Below, in pieces: positions 31,699 to 42,695 of a stretch of 64,000 nucleotides of DNA. The notes under the pieces are model-generated. The model did no database searches and had not been told where the DNA came from. It saw only the letters and a program-made list of their open reading frames with translations. Origin of the DNA: Morinoia aosen (lineage: Eukaryota > Arthropoda > Malacostraca > Amphipoda > Talitridae); contig CM059576.1 in NCBI GenBank assembly GCA_030386875.1, positions 17,860,058 through 17,924,057 on the forward strand, in the 5' to 3' direction. Both the position numbers and the translations under genes were made by a program. Positions within the stretch are counted from its first letter, which is position 1. Each line of letters opens with the position of its first letter.

Positions 31699-32025
31699 TG
31701 TTAGCGATCGTGTATGTGACTTATACGTAGGAGGGGAGGAGGAGAATCACACGCCTCTTGCGAAGTCCATTTATTGGAGTGCTGACGGTTACAATACTGA
31801 AGTACAATGAACGGGCGGGGCAGGCAACGCCTGGCACCGCTGTGCGACGCGCACACGCCGTAACTCGGCGACGGCCGCGCTCGATTACCTCAAGGCCTGA
31901 CTGCCTGAGTGCTAATGCCCGAAAGCCTAATGCTTTAACATTACAGCGCGTTATATAGGTAGCAGTATCTTCGGCGGGCTTTCCATACTGATAACAATAG
32001 AATAACAACATAAGGGATCCCTACA
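31699..32025 (-). repeat. LARD 3' LTR
   Basis: The minus strand reads TGTAGGGATCCC to CGATCGCTAACA, with a TATATAACGCG promoter-like site and AATAAA (31770-31775). The start and end, TGT...ACA, are canonical. The LTR is GC-rich in the middle. Confidence 0.8.
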
Positions 32026-32039
32026 ATGCTCCCCTTTTT
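32026..32039 (-). promoter_or_regulatory. LARD polypurine tract candidate
   Basis: AAAAAGGGGAGCAT lies immediately upstream of the 3' LTR on the minus strand. Confidence 0.6.
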
Positions 32040-35000
32040 GCGGAAAGTGGGTCCTCCCACTTCAAAACCCATTTCAAAAATTTTAAAAGATTCCTTATGT
32101 TGATGTGGATAATTTACGTTAAATCAATTACGTTAAATGAAAGTAGAGCCCATACAATTATATTACTATTGGTCAATAGAATCATCGCATTTTCTGAAGC
32201 AAAGAACACAATACTATAAAAGCATAAACGGCAAAACTAAAATACATCACATCATAAAATAATGATGAACAAAGCAAAACAACAATTTAAAAGACATCTA
32301 AAATAAAACAAGGCGCAGTATGTATTTATTCATTCCTTGACGGACAACATCCGTCGAACGACGTAAGATCATGTGACTAACGCTAACACACGACACATTT
32401 CCTACCTTTTGCCGGACTCATTCTTCACTTACAAACTGACATTCTCCTTTCATTTTTCACGCCTACTATGTAACCATACCTAAAAGCCTACGTAATTATC
32501 GGCCATTATCCCCTTTTTTTCTAATGCTTTCGTTATGGTAAGAGGTATACTCTTCGGTTTCCTGAAGAAACATTATTTACGTGATGATGGAATGCCATTT
32601 TCCCCGAAGAAATAAAAGAAAAAGAAAAGCTAGTATTAGTTCCGAACAGAGAACGAAACATAATAAAGTCGTGAATGATGTGCATGATGGAACGAACGAT
32701 TACATTTAACAAAAGCGTATCCAAGCATAATAAATGGAAGCTTGATTAACAACACATAAACGAATAAAATCGAAGAGTACACATATAAAATAAAAGTTTA
32801 GAGTCTCACGACATTCTATCGCAAGCACCGGAAACAAAACCAGCAGCAGCAAACTGCACATGCAGCGCGACAGCTGACAGCTTGAACATAAATATCAGGT
32901 ACATGGAAAAATATATAATTCGTAATATATAAATAATTTGTCACCACTTACGTATCGCCACATTCTTAAAGAATGAACGCAGATCAAAATAAAATACATA
33001 TAAAACATCACGGTGTTGAATGAAACAGATCAAAAATAAATCAAATGAAATCAAATTGAATCAAGTCAAGGATAAGCAAAATACAACCCAGAAAACTTAA
33101 CAAGTTCTCACGCGTAACTGGCTGAGAAAATACTGATGTCGTCTGAATGTTATACTTCGAAGATGTTATCAATAAATAAATAAGTTGTTCGAAGAGAATT
33201 CTTATTTTCAAATATTTTAAGGAATATTATTATTTTAAGAAATATTATTACAACAAGATTGGATTGAATTACCGATAAATGAAATTAATATGACCAGAAC
33301 AGAATGATGTTTAACTTCGGTGGCACTGGTGCACTTTTGACAAGTTGAATTTGAAGTTAGTGTGGGCCGAGCCTTAAAATTAATTGAAAGGTTTTCAAGT
33401 TCTCATTCACGAAGGCCCCAGTCTTTGCTGGCTCGGTCTCGGCTCTATCGATTCTGTATCCGTTGTTTGTCATAAACACGACGGCTGAGTACATCCTGTT
33501 TACTTCGTTCAGCTTGCGGGTTTCTCCCCGAGCGATCTAATTTTAAACTGTTGCTCTAATCTGTTGTGACAGGCTCTCTGTCGTTAGGTTTTTCCAACGT
33601 GGGGAAAACACCAGAACCCGTCCTGCTCTGCGTATCTGCGTATCTTATGCTCCTGCAATACAATAAAATGCAGTATCTCGAATGCATCAAAATAAATCAC
33701 ATAACTCATATCGAAAATCGCAGTTACTGTAATCCATAAAATCGCATAGTTAAATGAATCGAGTCGAATTATACATGATACCGAATTATACATGAAAAGT
33801 ACCATTATACCGAATACCATCCCTTCCATTCACGAAGATTGCTCCCGCAATCTTAAAACGCACGCGTTACCAGACACGTGGAAAACACAATAATTTCGGG
33901 AAAATACCATTACAATAGCAAAACTTCCACCTGTTACTCAACATGAAAACACTTCAAAAAAACATCTCAAAAACATTTCAAAAAAAATATGCGCGTCGAA
34001 AAAACGAAAAAGATGCACATGTTATTCAACATGAAAAACACTTCAAAACATCTCAAAAAACAATATGTGCGTCGAAAAGAAACACGAAAAATATGTCCAT
34101 GTTACCCAACATGACAACAATTTTAAAATGATACGTCAAAAATTTGTCCGTCGAAAAACACAACGCAAATCATCTGCACATGTGAAAAAAAAATGACAAC
34201 ACTATAATTGCGAATAAAACATCTCAAAACATCTCTTTAAAAACAGAAATAAAACACAGAATTCAGTACAGAATTTGCAACGTACCCGGGAATAAATAGT
34301 AACACCGCAGTTACCGTAACACAAAATAACATAACGCTCGCCAGCTTCACAGCTCTATCGCTGGTGCATTATCGCAGGAAGCTGTAAGCAAAACTGATAT
34401 CTGCAAGGCAGACATCTCAACACAGCGCACCGCTGGCTACACTGAAATACGTGACAGTATACAACCTATACTGTAAAACACTGTACAAAACTCTGTAGTA
34501 ATGTGAAAACACACTTTGGGAAAACACATTCATAGTAAAAAAAAATTAACTTTTGAATTCCTTCGCTTCTATCTTCACGAAAATGAAATTTCTTTATCAT
34601 AAATCCTTACTCGTGAATGATAACTATGTACTCACGTAAAAAAATCGAGCTTCGTTGCCCTTAAAATCACGCAAAAACTCGAGAAAAAAATTCGCTCACA
34701 AACCGTGAACGAGAAAACAAAACTTATCAAAACAAAAAAACTTTGTATCCACGGTCGGACACTTTAAAGCTGAAATCATCATTGTCAAAAAAACCCAAGG
34801 CTCTTACCATTTCGCTCACCTTGAAAAATACAAGAAATACTGGACACTAGAACAGGTCACTCACGACGAGAAAAGAAATAATAAATGTTTATCACCGTTG
34901 CAAAACACACGGACGACACGTACTACTTGAAGAAACCGTTCCCGCAATTCCAGAACCGTATGTGGTATTCTTCCGCTCGAAAACTTCCTCTAGTTTCCGA

Positions 35001-35370
35001 AGTCGTATGTTTGTCGTGCCACGAGATCACTACTGATCACGCGTCTGTGATGCTTCTGTTGTCCCGTCGTCGAAAAAATCCGCATCTTCTGTACCTAATT
35101 CGTTGGTTGCAGTTGAGTGTGTCGAAGGTCGTTTCGAAAATAAATTCAGGAGAAATTACGATTTCTTCGATGAGAAAAAAAATGCTTCGTCACGGTGCCG
35201 CCATCACGCAGGATAATCTTCTAGTTGCGTTGCGGAACAGCTTCCGTGGGCTCCATCTTCTCAAATGAACACTTCAGAAACACTCCACTTCACTCCTCTT
35301 TTAAAAGTCACGGTGCTCAATTCACAGCGCAAAACGTTGAACGATCGCCTTCCTCCGTCGAGGAATAGTT
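32040..35370 (-). other. LARD internal region, non-coding
   Basis: AT-rich sequence with no recognisable gag, protease or pol. The longest frame (34885-35268, plus strand, 127 residues) shows no domain and lies against the element's direction. Tandem repeats occur at 33925-34190. Confidence 0.65.
33925..34190. repeat. Three tandem ~80-90-bp units in the LARD
   Basis: Units begin near TGTTACTCAACATGAAAAC, TGTTATTCAACATGAAAA and TGTTACCCAACATGACAA. Each contains CAAAACATCTCAAAAA-like and GTGCGTCGAAAA-like sequence and ends in an ATGCACA/ATGTCCA motif. The third unit is the most diverged. Confidence 0.7.
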
Positions 35371-35383
35371 GGTCGGGCGCCAA
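35371..35383 (-). promoter_or_regulatory. LARD primer-binding site, lysine-tRNA type
   Basis: The minus strand reads TTGGCGCCCGACC directly after the 5' LTR end (...GAAGCGACA). TGGCGCCCGA is the classic start of sites that pair with the 3' end of lysine tRNA. Confidence 0.7.
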
Positions 35384-35513
35384 TGTCGCTTCTTCCCTGA
35401 CTTTTGCGTAAGAAGGGGGGAGGAGGTTTATATGCTGCTTGCGAGGGGAGCAGTATCTTCGGCGGGCTTTCCATACTGATAACAATAGAATAACAACATG
35501 AGGGATCCCTACA
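35384..35513 (-). repeat. LARD 5' LTR, internally deleted
   Basis: 130 bases against 327 in the other LTR. The first 65 bases match with one substitution, and the last ~60 match loosely (CGCAAG...CCTCCTCC...AAAGTCA). About 200 bases, including the TATA and poly(A) part of the 3' LTR, are missing. Confidence 0.72.
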
Positions 35514-35796
35514 GATGTCTCATGACTGCATCTGTGATACGAGATTCCCGTGTACAGGGAAAAAAATATTTTTATCGCGGGTACTATTAGGATGGATATA
35601 TTTGATTGTAATTCACATCTGAAGGATTTGTGTGAAAAATATCAAATCCCGTCATTTTTGGCAGGTTGTGTACACATTTTATTGAATAAAGATCAAAAAA
35701 TTTGAGAGATATTACATTTACTGTAGCAATAGTGGAACGAGGGCAGTTTCGTTAACGACGGCTAGATCACAGGCTCCCCATCATTGTGTAATGGAG

Positions 35797-36090
35797 TTTG
35801 AGCCTCCCTACCGCAGCATGGGCGTTCCAAAGAGAAAAGGCAAAAAGCATCGTATTGTATGTAGCTAAGGGATTGCGGAATTTACGCCCATATTACGTAG
35901 AAACCAAAAATTGATTAAGAAGATTTTGAAATGGGACAAAAAATGAAGGAGTAGTTGCGGAAAACCGAACAGAACCAAACCAGAGAAATCGGCAAGAAAA
36001 CAAAATCCACAATATATTCCAGAAAACGAAAGCCTGCTCTACCATTAGCTCGAGACCTCACATATTCCCCGCAGAAGCTCTAAAGCACAT
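35797..36090 (+). repeat. Unclassified interspersed repeat, copy B
   Basis: A diverged copy: GAGCCTCCCTACCGCAGCA at the start, GGGATTGCGGAATTTACGCC in the middle and TTAGCTCGAGACCTCACAT near the end. The terminal hairpin is incomplete. Confidence 0.65.
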
Positions 36091-36845
36091 CCTCATTTCC
36101 TGAAGCGGTGAACGTAAACGAAAAATTGCGGCGTTGCTCCCAACTCGCGCAGACGATTTGATCAAATCTGGCGAGGCACTGAAGCCTTTATGGACCAAAT
36201 TTTGTGGTCTTCAACGAAATGTTACGGTAATTTCTCTGAAACTATCGTAATGAAACCCAGTGAATGGGGCTTTTCATCGAAGCATTTGGAATACAAGGAC
36301 GATGTGAGTGATGTCCTGATGTCACTCAGGAAGGACGGGGGACGATATAGGATGTTAACCAGTTAAAAACAGATCAAAGCTCGTTAAAGTTAAATTTAGC
36401 CTTACATTCTAGCTTAAGCGACCCAAACCGGTTATTTCTCCCCGAATTTATTTGCGTATATTTGACCGAGAGAAAACAAATTGAACTGAAGACCAAGACC
36501 GGTCAGTATTATAGGTATGAAAATTTATATACTCGGTAAAAATACAGAAACAGCAGAACATGCCGACATTACTTTTCGAAATATAAAAAGAAACCTCCCT
36601 GGTACCACACCCCTAATTTTTTATAAGAAACAAAAACGGTACAATTTCTGAAAGATGATACAATAAATTCAACACAAGGATTTTACAAAAAAAAATCGTA
36701 ATACAAAAAGCATTTTATCTAATTGTGGAGAAACCGCAGCACCTATTCTAATATCTAGAACAGTAGCTAAATTAACAGAGGACACAGCGGTAAAAGTGCA
36801 TCCTTAGCTACAAATTAGAACACACGCAGAAATGTAAAATATTCT
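36091..36845. other. AT-rich stretch without recognisable gene
   Basis: No coding frame or element end recognised. A moderately GC-rich 36105-36230 segment is not identified. Confidence 0.5.
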
Positions 36846-39040
36846 ATATATATATACCGGGCTTATCCTCCCCATGGGAGGGTAGCCGACAGCAGGCCAC
36901 AATCACCACACTTAGTCACTAGGAGGCGAGAGAGGCAGCACTGGCCGCACCTGAACTGCCAGGATCAGCAGCAGCCCAGCACAACCACCTTCCACAGTCA
37001 GGCCCGACAGCAACAGCTGGTTTACCCCGACCGCTTCATTGAGTGCAGCCCCTCCCCCGCACGTGACAGGTCAACCCCATCACACGCGGGCAGCTTCCAG
37101 TAACGCGTCAAAAATAAAATTACCTCCTTATACACTGCCCCCACTCACTTCTGTCCACAGCCATCCCTCTCGCCACGTCCACAGTCAGACCCCTCTCATA
37201 CAAAGCACGTCGCACCCCATCCATCCAACTCATCCGTGGTCTACCTCGCGCTCGAAGACCACTCACTTCCGACATATATATCTTTTTCACCAGCCGATCA
37301 ACATTCATTCTTTCTACATGCCCAAACCATCCAAGCACTCTTTCATCCACTCGCCTGCTCAACTTTTTGATAACACCCGTCTGCTCCCTAACCAACTCAT
37401 TCCTGATCCTATCTCTTCTAGTTACTCCATACATGCTCCTCAAACACTTCATCTCAAACACATCCAACTTCCTCCTCTCAGCTGCTCTCAACCCCCAGGA
37501 CTCTGCTCCATACAACAAAACTGGCACAATCAAACTTTCATACAGTCCCCTCTTAGCATTCATACTCAAACTCCTGCATTCAAAAACTTTCCTCATTGCA
37601 CCCAATGTCTTACAACCTTCACTCACTCGATGCTTCACTTCTACTTCCATACTATCCTTAACAGTCACATCCGACCCGAGGTACCTAAAATGCTCTACCT
37701 CCTCTAAAACTTCCCCATTCAACCTCACATCCAAAGTTCCAAACACTCCACCTCTTGAACATCTCATCACCTTACTTTTATTCACATTTACCCTCAATTT
37801 CCGCCTTTCGCACACTCTACCAAACTCTGTAACCAGTCTCCTCAGTTTTTCCTCTGAATCAGCCACAAGCGCTGTATCATCTGCAAACAACAGCTGACAC
37901 ACTTCCCAATACATACCATTTCGACCCACCAACTGCGCACCTTTTCCCAACACTCTGGCATTCACTTCTCTCACCACACCATCCATAAACAAATTAAACA
38001 ACCACGGCGACATCACACATCCCTGTCTCACACCTGTCACAACTGGGAACCATTCACTCACCTCATTCCCTACTCTCACACATGCTCTGCTATCAATGTA
38101 GAAACTCTTGATCGCATTCAACAGTCTCCCACCCACTCTATACAAACTTACCACTTGCCATAAAGCCTCGCGATCCACTCTGTCATACGCCTTCTCTAGA
38201 TCCATAAATGCCCAATATACATCCTTTCCCTTTAATAAGTATTTTTCATTCACCTGCCTCACAGCAAACATTTGATCCACACAACCTCTACCACACCTAA
38301 AACCACACTGTTCTTCAGCAAGCACACGATCCGTCAACACTCTCACTCTTCCAATTAACACTCTTCCATACAGCTTCCCAACGACACTCAGTAGACTTAT
38401 ACCCCTAGAATTACTGCACTCATACCTGTCACCTTTCCCCTTGTACAACGGAACTACGCACGCGCTACTCCAATCAACCGGCACTTTACTAGCCTCGAAA
38501 CACACATTTAATAAACGCACCAACCATTCTATAACCACATTTCCTCCTTTCTTTAGACATTCAACCGTGCAGCCATCCAAACCTGGAGCTTTCCCATTTT
38601 TCATTTCATCCAACGCACATCTCACCTCTGCACTTCTTATTCGATTTCTATTCACTTCACCAAACACAGGCATTCTAACATCACTTCCAACAGCTACTAC
38701 TCTCGCAATCCTATCATCCCTCACGTTCAGCAGTTCCTCAAAATACTCCGCCCATCTCTTTCTCACATCACAACTCTCCACTAGCAGCCTACCATTTGTA
38801 TCCTTCACTCTTGCTTCATTCTCCACCTGACCCTTCCTAATTCTCTTCACTTCCTTCCAGAAAACCTTCCTTCTCTCCATGAAATCCCCTCCCAACTTCC
38901 CCCCCCATTCCTCATCCGCCGCCCTCTTCGCTCTCCTTACCATTCTTTGTACCTCTTTCTTCCTCTCCTTATACTCTTCAAAATTTTGCTGGTTGCCTCG
39001 TTGCAACCACCTTTCGAACGCCCCCCGCTTTCTTTTCACA
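36846..39040 (-). mobile_element. RTE-like LINE, 5'-truncated
   Basis: Minus-strand LINE with a reverse-transcriptase frame, a GC-rich 3' UTR (37119 to about 36865) and a short (TA)n tail at 36846-36858. The endonuclease is absent: the frame begins at the truncation point near 39040, where sequence changes to AT-rich DNA next to an interspersed repeat. The clade is judged from the reverse-transcriptase motifs and the GWFGHVERM...GRPRMSWMD ending, which recall RTE-like elements; a related clade is possible. Confidence 0.82.
37120..39039 (-). CDS. RTE-like LINE reverse transcriptase, endonuclease missing
   Basis: An uninterrupted 639-residue reading. The basic N-terminus (to about 90) is the linker before the reverse transcriptase. 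Motifs: KAPGLDGCTVE (150-160), PLYKGKGDRYECSNSRGISLL (197-217), QCGFRCGRGCVDQMF (244-258), FMDLEKAYDRVD (278-289), GVRQGCVMSPWLFNLFM (336-352) and the catalytic FADD (385-388). The C-terminus has GRPRMSWMDGVRRALYERG. Lack of stops over 1.9 kb suggests a fairly recent insertion. The start codon is only the first ATG after truncation. Confidence 0.88.
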   Translation of the reverse strand: MKRKRGAFERWLQRGNQQNFEEYKERKKEVQRMVRRAKRAADEEWGGKLGGDFMERRKVFWKEVKRIRKGQVENEARVKDTNGRLLVESCDVRKRWAEYFEELLNVRDDRIARVVAVGSDVRMPVFGEVNRNRIRSAEVRCALDEMKNGKAPGLDGCTVECLKKGGNVVIEWLVRLLNVCFEASKVPVDWSSACVVPLYKGKGDRYECSNSRGISLLSVVGKLYGRVLIGRVRVLTDRVLAEEQCGFRCGRGCVDQMFAVRQVNEKYLLKGKDVYWAFMDLEKAYDRVDREALWQVVSLYRVGGRLLNAIKSFYIDSRACVRVGNEVSEWFPVVTGVRQGCVMSPWLFNLFMDGVVREVNARVLGKGAQLVGRNGMYWEVCQLLFADDTALVADSEEKLRRLVTEFGRVCERRKLRVNVNKSKVMRCSRGGVFGTLDVRLNGEVLEEVEHFRYLGSDVTVKDSMEVEVKHRVSEGCKTLGAMRKVFECRSLSMNAKRGLYESLIVPVLLYGAESWGLRAAERRKLDVFEMKCLRSMYGVTRRDRIRNELVREQTGVIKKLSRRVDERVLGWFGHVERMNVDRLVKKIYMSEVSGLRARGRPRMSWMDGVRRALYERGLTVDVARGMAVDRSEWGQCIRR

Positions 39041-39069
39041 GTATTATTATATATAGGAGTATTCTAATA

Positions 39070-39415
39070 GTATTATTATATATAAGAAAGTTTTAGCCTC
39101 CCTTAACCACGACAAAGATGTTCCAAGAGAGGAAAGAGGAAGGCACCATTTAGTTTGGAGTTGAGGGAACGCGGAATCTATGCACAAGGTGCACAGAAAC
39201 AGTAAGCTAGGAAAGAAGATCATGAAACAAGAAAAATGTTGAAGAAGAAAGTAGTAGGTGCTGAAAAACAGGACAGCAGTAAACCGAAAAAAGATGGTCC
39301 GTAACAAAACAAAAACCTATTTTATTACCACAAAAAGGAAGCCTACCTCCTAACCTTTAGCTCAGGCCCTCACATAGTCCCCCTGGGAGCGCCAATTCCC
39401 ATAGATACAATAATA
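39070..39415 (+). repeat. Unclassified interspersed repeat, copy C
   Basis: The copy closest to copy A (shared GCGGAATCTATGCACAAG, AAAAACAGGACAGCAGTAAA, GTCCGTAACAAAACAAAAA). It begins beside the 5' truncation point of the RTE-like LINE, and a duplicated GTATTATTATATATA (about 39041 and 39070) lies at that border. Confidence 0.85.
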
Positions 39416-39563
39416 TTCTACTAGTAAATCGGCAAGGAAATGTTAATGCGTTGATACAGCAAGAGTTCGAAGGTTTATTTCTACCGAAGTTATCAAACGA
39501 AATTCATCACAACCAATTTCTATTTTGAAAAATGCTTAACGTAAAGATTAGATTGGTCTTTGG

Positions 39564-39905
39564 TTTTAGCCTCCCTACCTGCAGCAACAAATGCGATCAG
39601 AAGAGAGGAAGGAGGAAGGCAGCATTTACCATGGAGTTAAGGAAACGCAGAATCTACGCAGCAAGAGCATAGCAACAGTAAAATGTGAAAGAAGATTATG
39701 AAACACGACCAAAGTTGAAGAAGAAAGTAGTAGGTGGTGATAAACAGGACAGCAGTGAATCGAAAATAGGTGGCCTTTAACATTACAAAAAAATTTAATT
39801 TCAACAAAAAGAAGGCCAACCTAACCCACAGCTCGGGCCCTCACATTGTCCCCCTGTGAGCGATAATTCCCATAGATACAATAATTATATCCCCCTGAGG
39901 GGCTT
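39564..39905 (+). repeat. Unclassified interspersed repeat, copy D
   Basis: Same order of landmarks. The terminal hairpin (CCCCCTGTG...GATACAATAATTATATC...CCCCTGAGGGG) is only partly paired. Only about 150 bases separate it from copy C. Confidence 0.83.
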
Positions 39906-40803
39906 AACGTAGCGAGGTTGAAGCAAAGTATCAAGTAGACATCAGCTGTGTTAGGGGTTGAGTACTTGATTGACATATGAAATTAAAATCTACTCATTCG
40001 GATATCTTCCTCTACACACTAGGACTGGAAGCTCATCAATACCGTCAATACTACTAAACAATGCCAGGTCGGACAGTCTCCTCTTACATTCACACAGGAG
40101 CTCAGGCTGCCGCAGCAGTAGTTGATTTTGTTGAAGGTACAATGGGGGAAATAAATTATTTTGCCTTAATAAAAAAAGTCGATATCTTAGAAATTTGAAA
40201 CTAATTTCTACTGCGTACATGTCAATAAAACACGCCTGCTAACACGGCAAACATGATTTATAATACAACAAAATATTGTTTGAAAATTTCTACCAAAATA
40301 AGGCAGGCACAAAAGATTCCCGGCAGCCAGACACGAGGAAGAGCGGCTGTCGCACAAGGCTAACATAAACATTTCACCATCAATAAGAACTCTTGACCAA
40401 AATGAATGTTTGTTGAAAACATAGAAAGTAATGTTTTGGATTATAGGGAATTCCGCAATATAAAATTACTCACGTCTATTTAGTCGTAAAATAAAATATA
40501 TTCTAACACTCAAAACAAAGGTTTAAATCAACCACAAGATGTGAAGTAGAAAGAGAGTTTGAAAGAAGTAAATGTTTGCTTCATGTTTGGAAAAATGGAA
40601 ATAACCAAAATACCGCAATCAGTGATTTTAAAAACGCAGCACAACGCGCATGTATAATAGAAGATGCACGCAGTTATGTAATCTAATTGGCATTCAAATG
40701 AACAATACCTGATGAAATTCATACATATGCCATCATTGTACCATACATTTTCAAGAAAAATTTCAAGTTTTATTCCAAAACTTTAGAATTTGAGATAAGT
40801 TTG

Positions 40804-41045
40804 TTCAGCCTCCCTCCCTATCCGCAACACAGGCGTTCAATAAGAATAAAAATGAAGGCACCATTTAGGCTGGAGTTGAGAGGATACAGATTCTATGCAC
40901 GAGGAGTGTTTGTAACCAGGAACCTCAGCACATAGAAACAGCAAGTTAAGAAATAAGGTTGATACGAGAATAAAGTGAAAGAAGCAAGTCGGAGGTGCGA
41001 CACCAATAAAACGAAAAATTGGTCCTCAAAACAATATTTTAATTC
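40804..41045 (+). repeat. Unclassified interspersed repeat, copy E (partial)
   Basis: Starts TTCAGCCTCCCTCCCTATCC and keeps GGCACCATTTAGGCTGGAG. It lacks the last ~100 bases and contains a short local duplication around the CACGAGGAG/CACATAGAAACAG part. Confidence 0.7.
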
Positions 41046-41162
41046 GACATGAAGATGATTTATCTAAATCACAGCACAGAAACCTCACATTTTCTGCCAA
41101 CTAATTTTCATAGTCAGATTCGGGATTACAATCCGTACGAACACTGTTTCTATGACATAAAA

Positions 41163-41235
41163 CAGAGGTTCCCAAACTTTACTATGCAAAGGACCCACAG
41201 ATGTTTAAGCCCCATCCGAGGACCCCCAGCCAATC
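41163..41235. mobile_element. hAT-type end fragment
   Basis: CAGAGGTTCCCAAACTT is a typical hAT/MITE terminus, followed by a GGACCCACAGATG sequence. The opposite end is not identified. Confidence 0.4.
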
Positions 41236-41680
41236 AAAAGTTATTATTGCCATACCAAGACATCTATTACATGATTAGAATGCAGTAAACATACCATTTG
41301 CATACTTCTACACAAAGTATAAAAGAAAGTTTTTAAAATATTTTCAAAATTCTTTATTGTTTTAAATTCAATTCAAAATAAAATTGGCAGAAATAGCCAC
41401 AGTAGATAGATGATTACACTCATTACAGTAAGTACAGTCAACACAGATAACCAAAAAACGAATACCATAATAAAAAAGTGCAGAATTGAACACAAAAGCC
41501 ATCAAACATTTCTTGTTTAGTGGGATGGAAGGGCGTGATGGCTCCTACACATTTGATCAATTCGGGGCTGATTTTCATGCGTCATCCTAAAAAGCCATTC
41601 AGCAACTGAAAGAAAGATCTCATATCATTCGAAAAACACACCACAAATTGGGCAGAATAGTGCGCAAAATGAATAATGCA

Positions 41681-41770
41681 GTGTTTGAAAGGATAAAATA
41701 AAAATGGATAAAATAGTGTTTGAAAGGATAAAATAAAAATGGATAAAATGGTGTTTGTAAGGATGAAATT
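41681..41770. repeat. 35-bp tandem repeat, about 2.5 units
   Basis: GTGTTTGAAAGGATAAAAT units start at 41681, 41716 and 41751. The first two are identical over their length. Confidence 0.85.
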
Positions 41771-41818
41771 TTACCGACAACAACGCTACCGAGGCGTTAG
41801 ATTACATTAGATAAGATA

Positions 41819-42150
41819 GTTTAAGCCTGTTTAATTTTAAAAATGGTTTTAGGAGAGGAAGTAGGAAGAAATCATTCAGTAATCACTTAAGGGAAAGCAG
41901 GATTTATGCACATGGTTCATAGAAACAGCAAGTTGAATGGAAATTTATGAAACAATGTAAAGTTGAAGACGTAACGAATAGTGAAAAACAAGACTGCAGT
42001 AAACCAAAAAAATATAGTCCTTAACATAACAAAAACACTCCTCTTCCATAAAAACATGATCTCCTTAACCCTCAGTTCAGGACCTCACTTATTCCCCTCG
42101 TAACCACCAATTCCCATGGACAAACAAGTGACATTCTGCAGAGGGAGAAG
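41819..42150 (+). repeat. Unclassified interspersed repeat, copy F
   Basis: A diverged copy with TTTATGCACATGGTTCATAG, GAAAAACAAGACTGCAGTAA and a final CTGCAGAGGG. It lies downstream of the zinc-finger gene, in the opposite orientation to that gene. Confidence 0.78.
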
Positions 42151-42269
42151 CCCGTAAGATCTTTCACCACAAGGAAGAGCTACAATATTTAAAAGATGTG
42201 AAGTGCGATGTAGTGATTAGATATTTGAGTAGCCCATAGAGGTGCATTTCAGATCTAAAAAGAAAGCGC

Positions 42270-42695
42270 ATTGGAGCAATAATGTTTGCTAGCTAGTTGT
42301 TTTTGAACTTTTCCCTTTCGAGCAGCAGAATAGTTGCATTATTCACACTTGAACAGCTGACCTGCACCATGTTTGCTGGCTAGGTGATGTTTTAGATTAC
42401 CGTTATGAGCAGAGGAATATTCACAATGTTCACACCTGAAAAGTTGACCTTTACCATATTTGCTGGCTAGGTGATGTTTAAGATCACCATTGAGAGCAGA
42501 GGAATATTCACATAATTCGCACTTGAACAGCTGACCTTCACCATGTTTGGAGGCCAGGTGAAATTCAAGATTACCCTTTACAGCAGAGGAATATTCAAAT
42601 AATTCGCAATTAAACAGATGACCTTTACCATGTTTGTTAGCTAAGTGCTGTTTAACATAACTCTTTTGAGTCGAGGAATAGTCACATAATCCACA
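42270..42695 (-). pseudogene. Decayed zinc fingers beyond the stop of the zinc-finger gene
   Basis: After the TAG at 42698-42696 the 29-residue finger repeat continues in the same frame for five more units. Decay is visible: the second unit has Phe for its second zinc-binding Cys (CELFEYSS), the third has Tyr for its last His (ASKYGKG), and the fifth has a TAA in place of the codon before its second Cys. The fourth keeps all ligands. These fingers were evidently once translated and now lie in the 3' UTR. Confidence 0.85.

Larger units (their letters stand above)
31699..35513 (-). mobile_element. Non-coding LTR retroelement (LARD-like)
   Basis: Two LTRs in the same orientation (31699-32025 and 35384-35513) share a 65-bp start with one substitution. 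The internal region is 3.36 kb with no gag or pol. On the minus strand the right LTR is followed by a lysine-tRNA-type primer site (35383-35371), and a purine-rich tract precedes the left LTR. These features make it a large retrotransposon derivative that depends on proteins from another element. A matching target duplication was not found. Confidence 0.8.

Noticed and set aside
34885-35268. 127-residue plus-strand frame inside the LARD
   Set aside because: No domain, against the element's direction, and next to its primer site; most likely chance.
31690-35520. Target duplication of the LARD
   Set aside because: The five bases on each side (AGGGT and GATGT) do not match, so no claim is made.
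37039-37897. Plus-strand open frames of 222 and 176 residues, rich in Ser, His, Pro and Thr
   Set aside because: They are antisense to the RTE-like reverse transcriptase; their composition mirrors its codons.
36839-39066. ATTCTA pair as target duplication of the RTE-like LINE
   Set aside because: The right copy lies about 20 bases outside the apparent 5' end and the area is low-complexity AT, so the match is not convincing.
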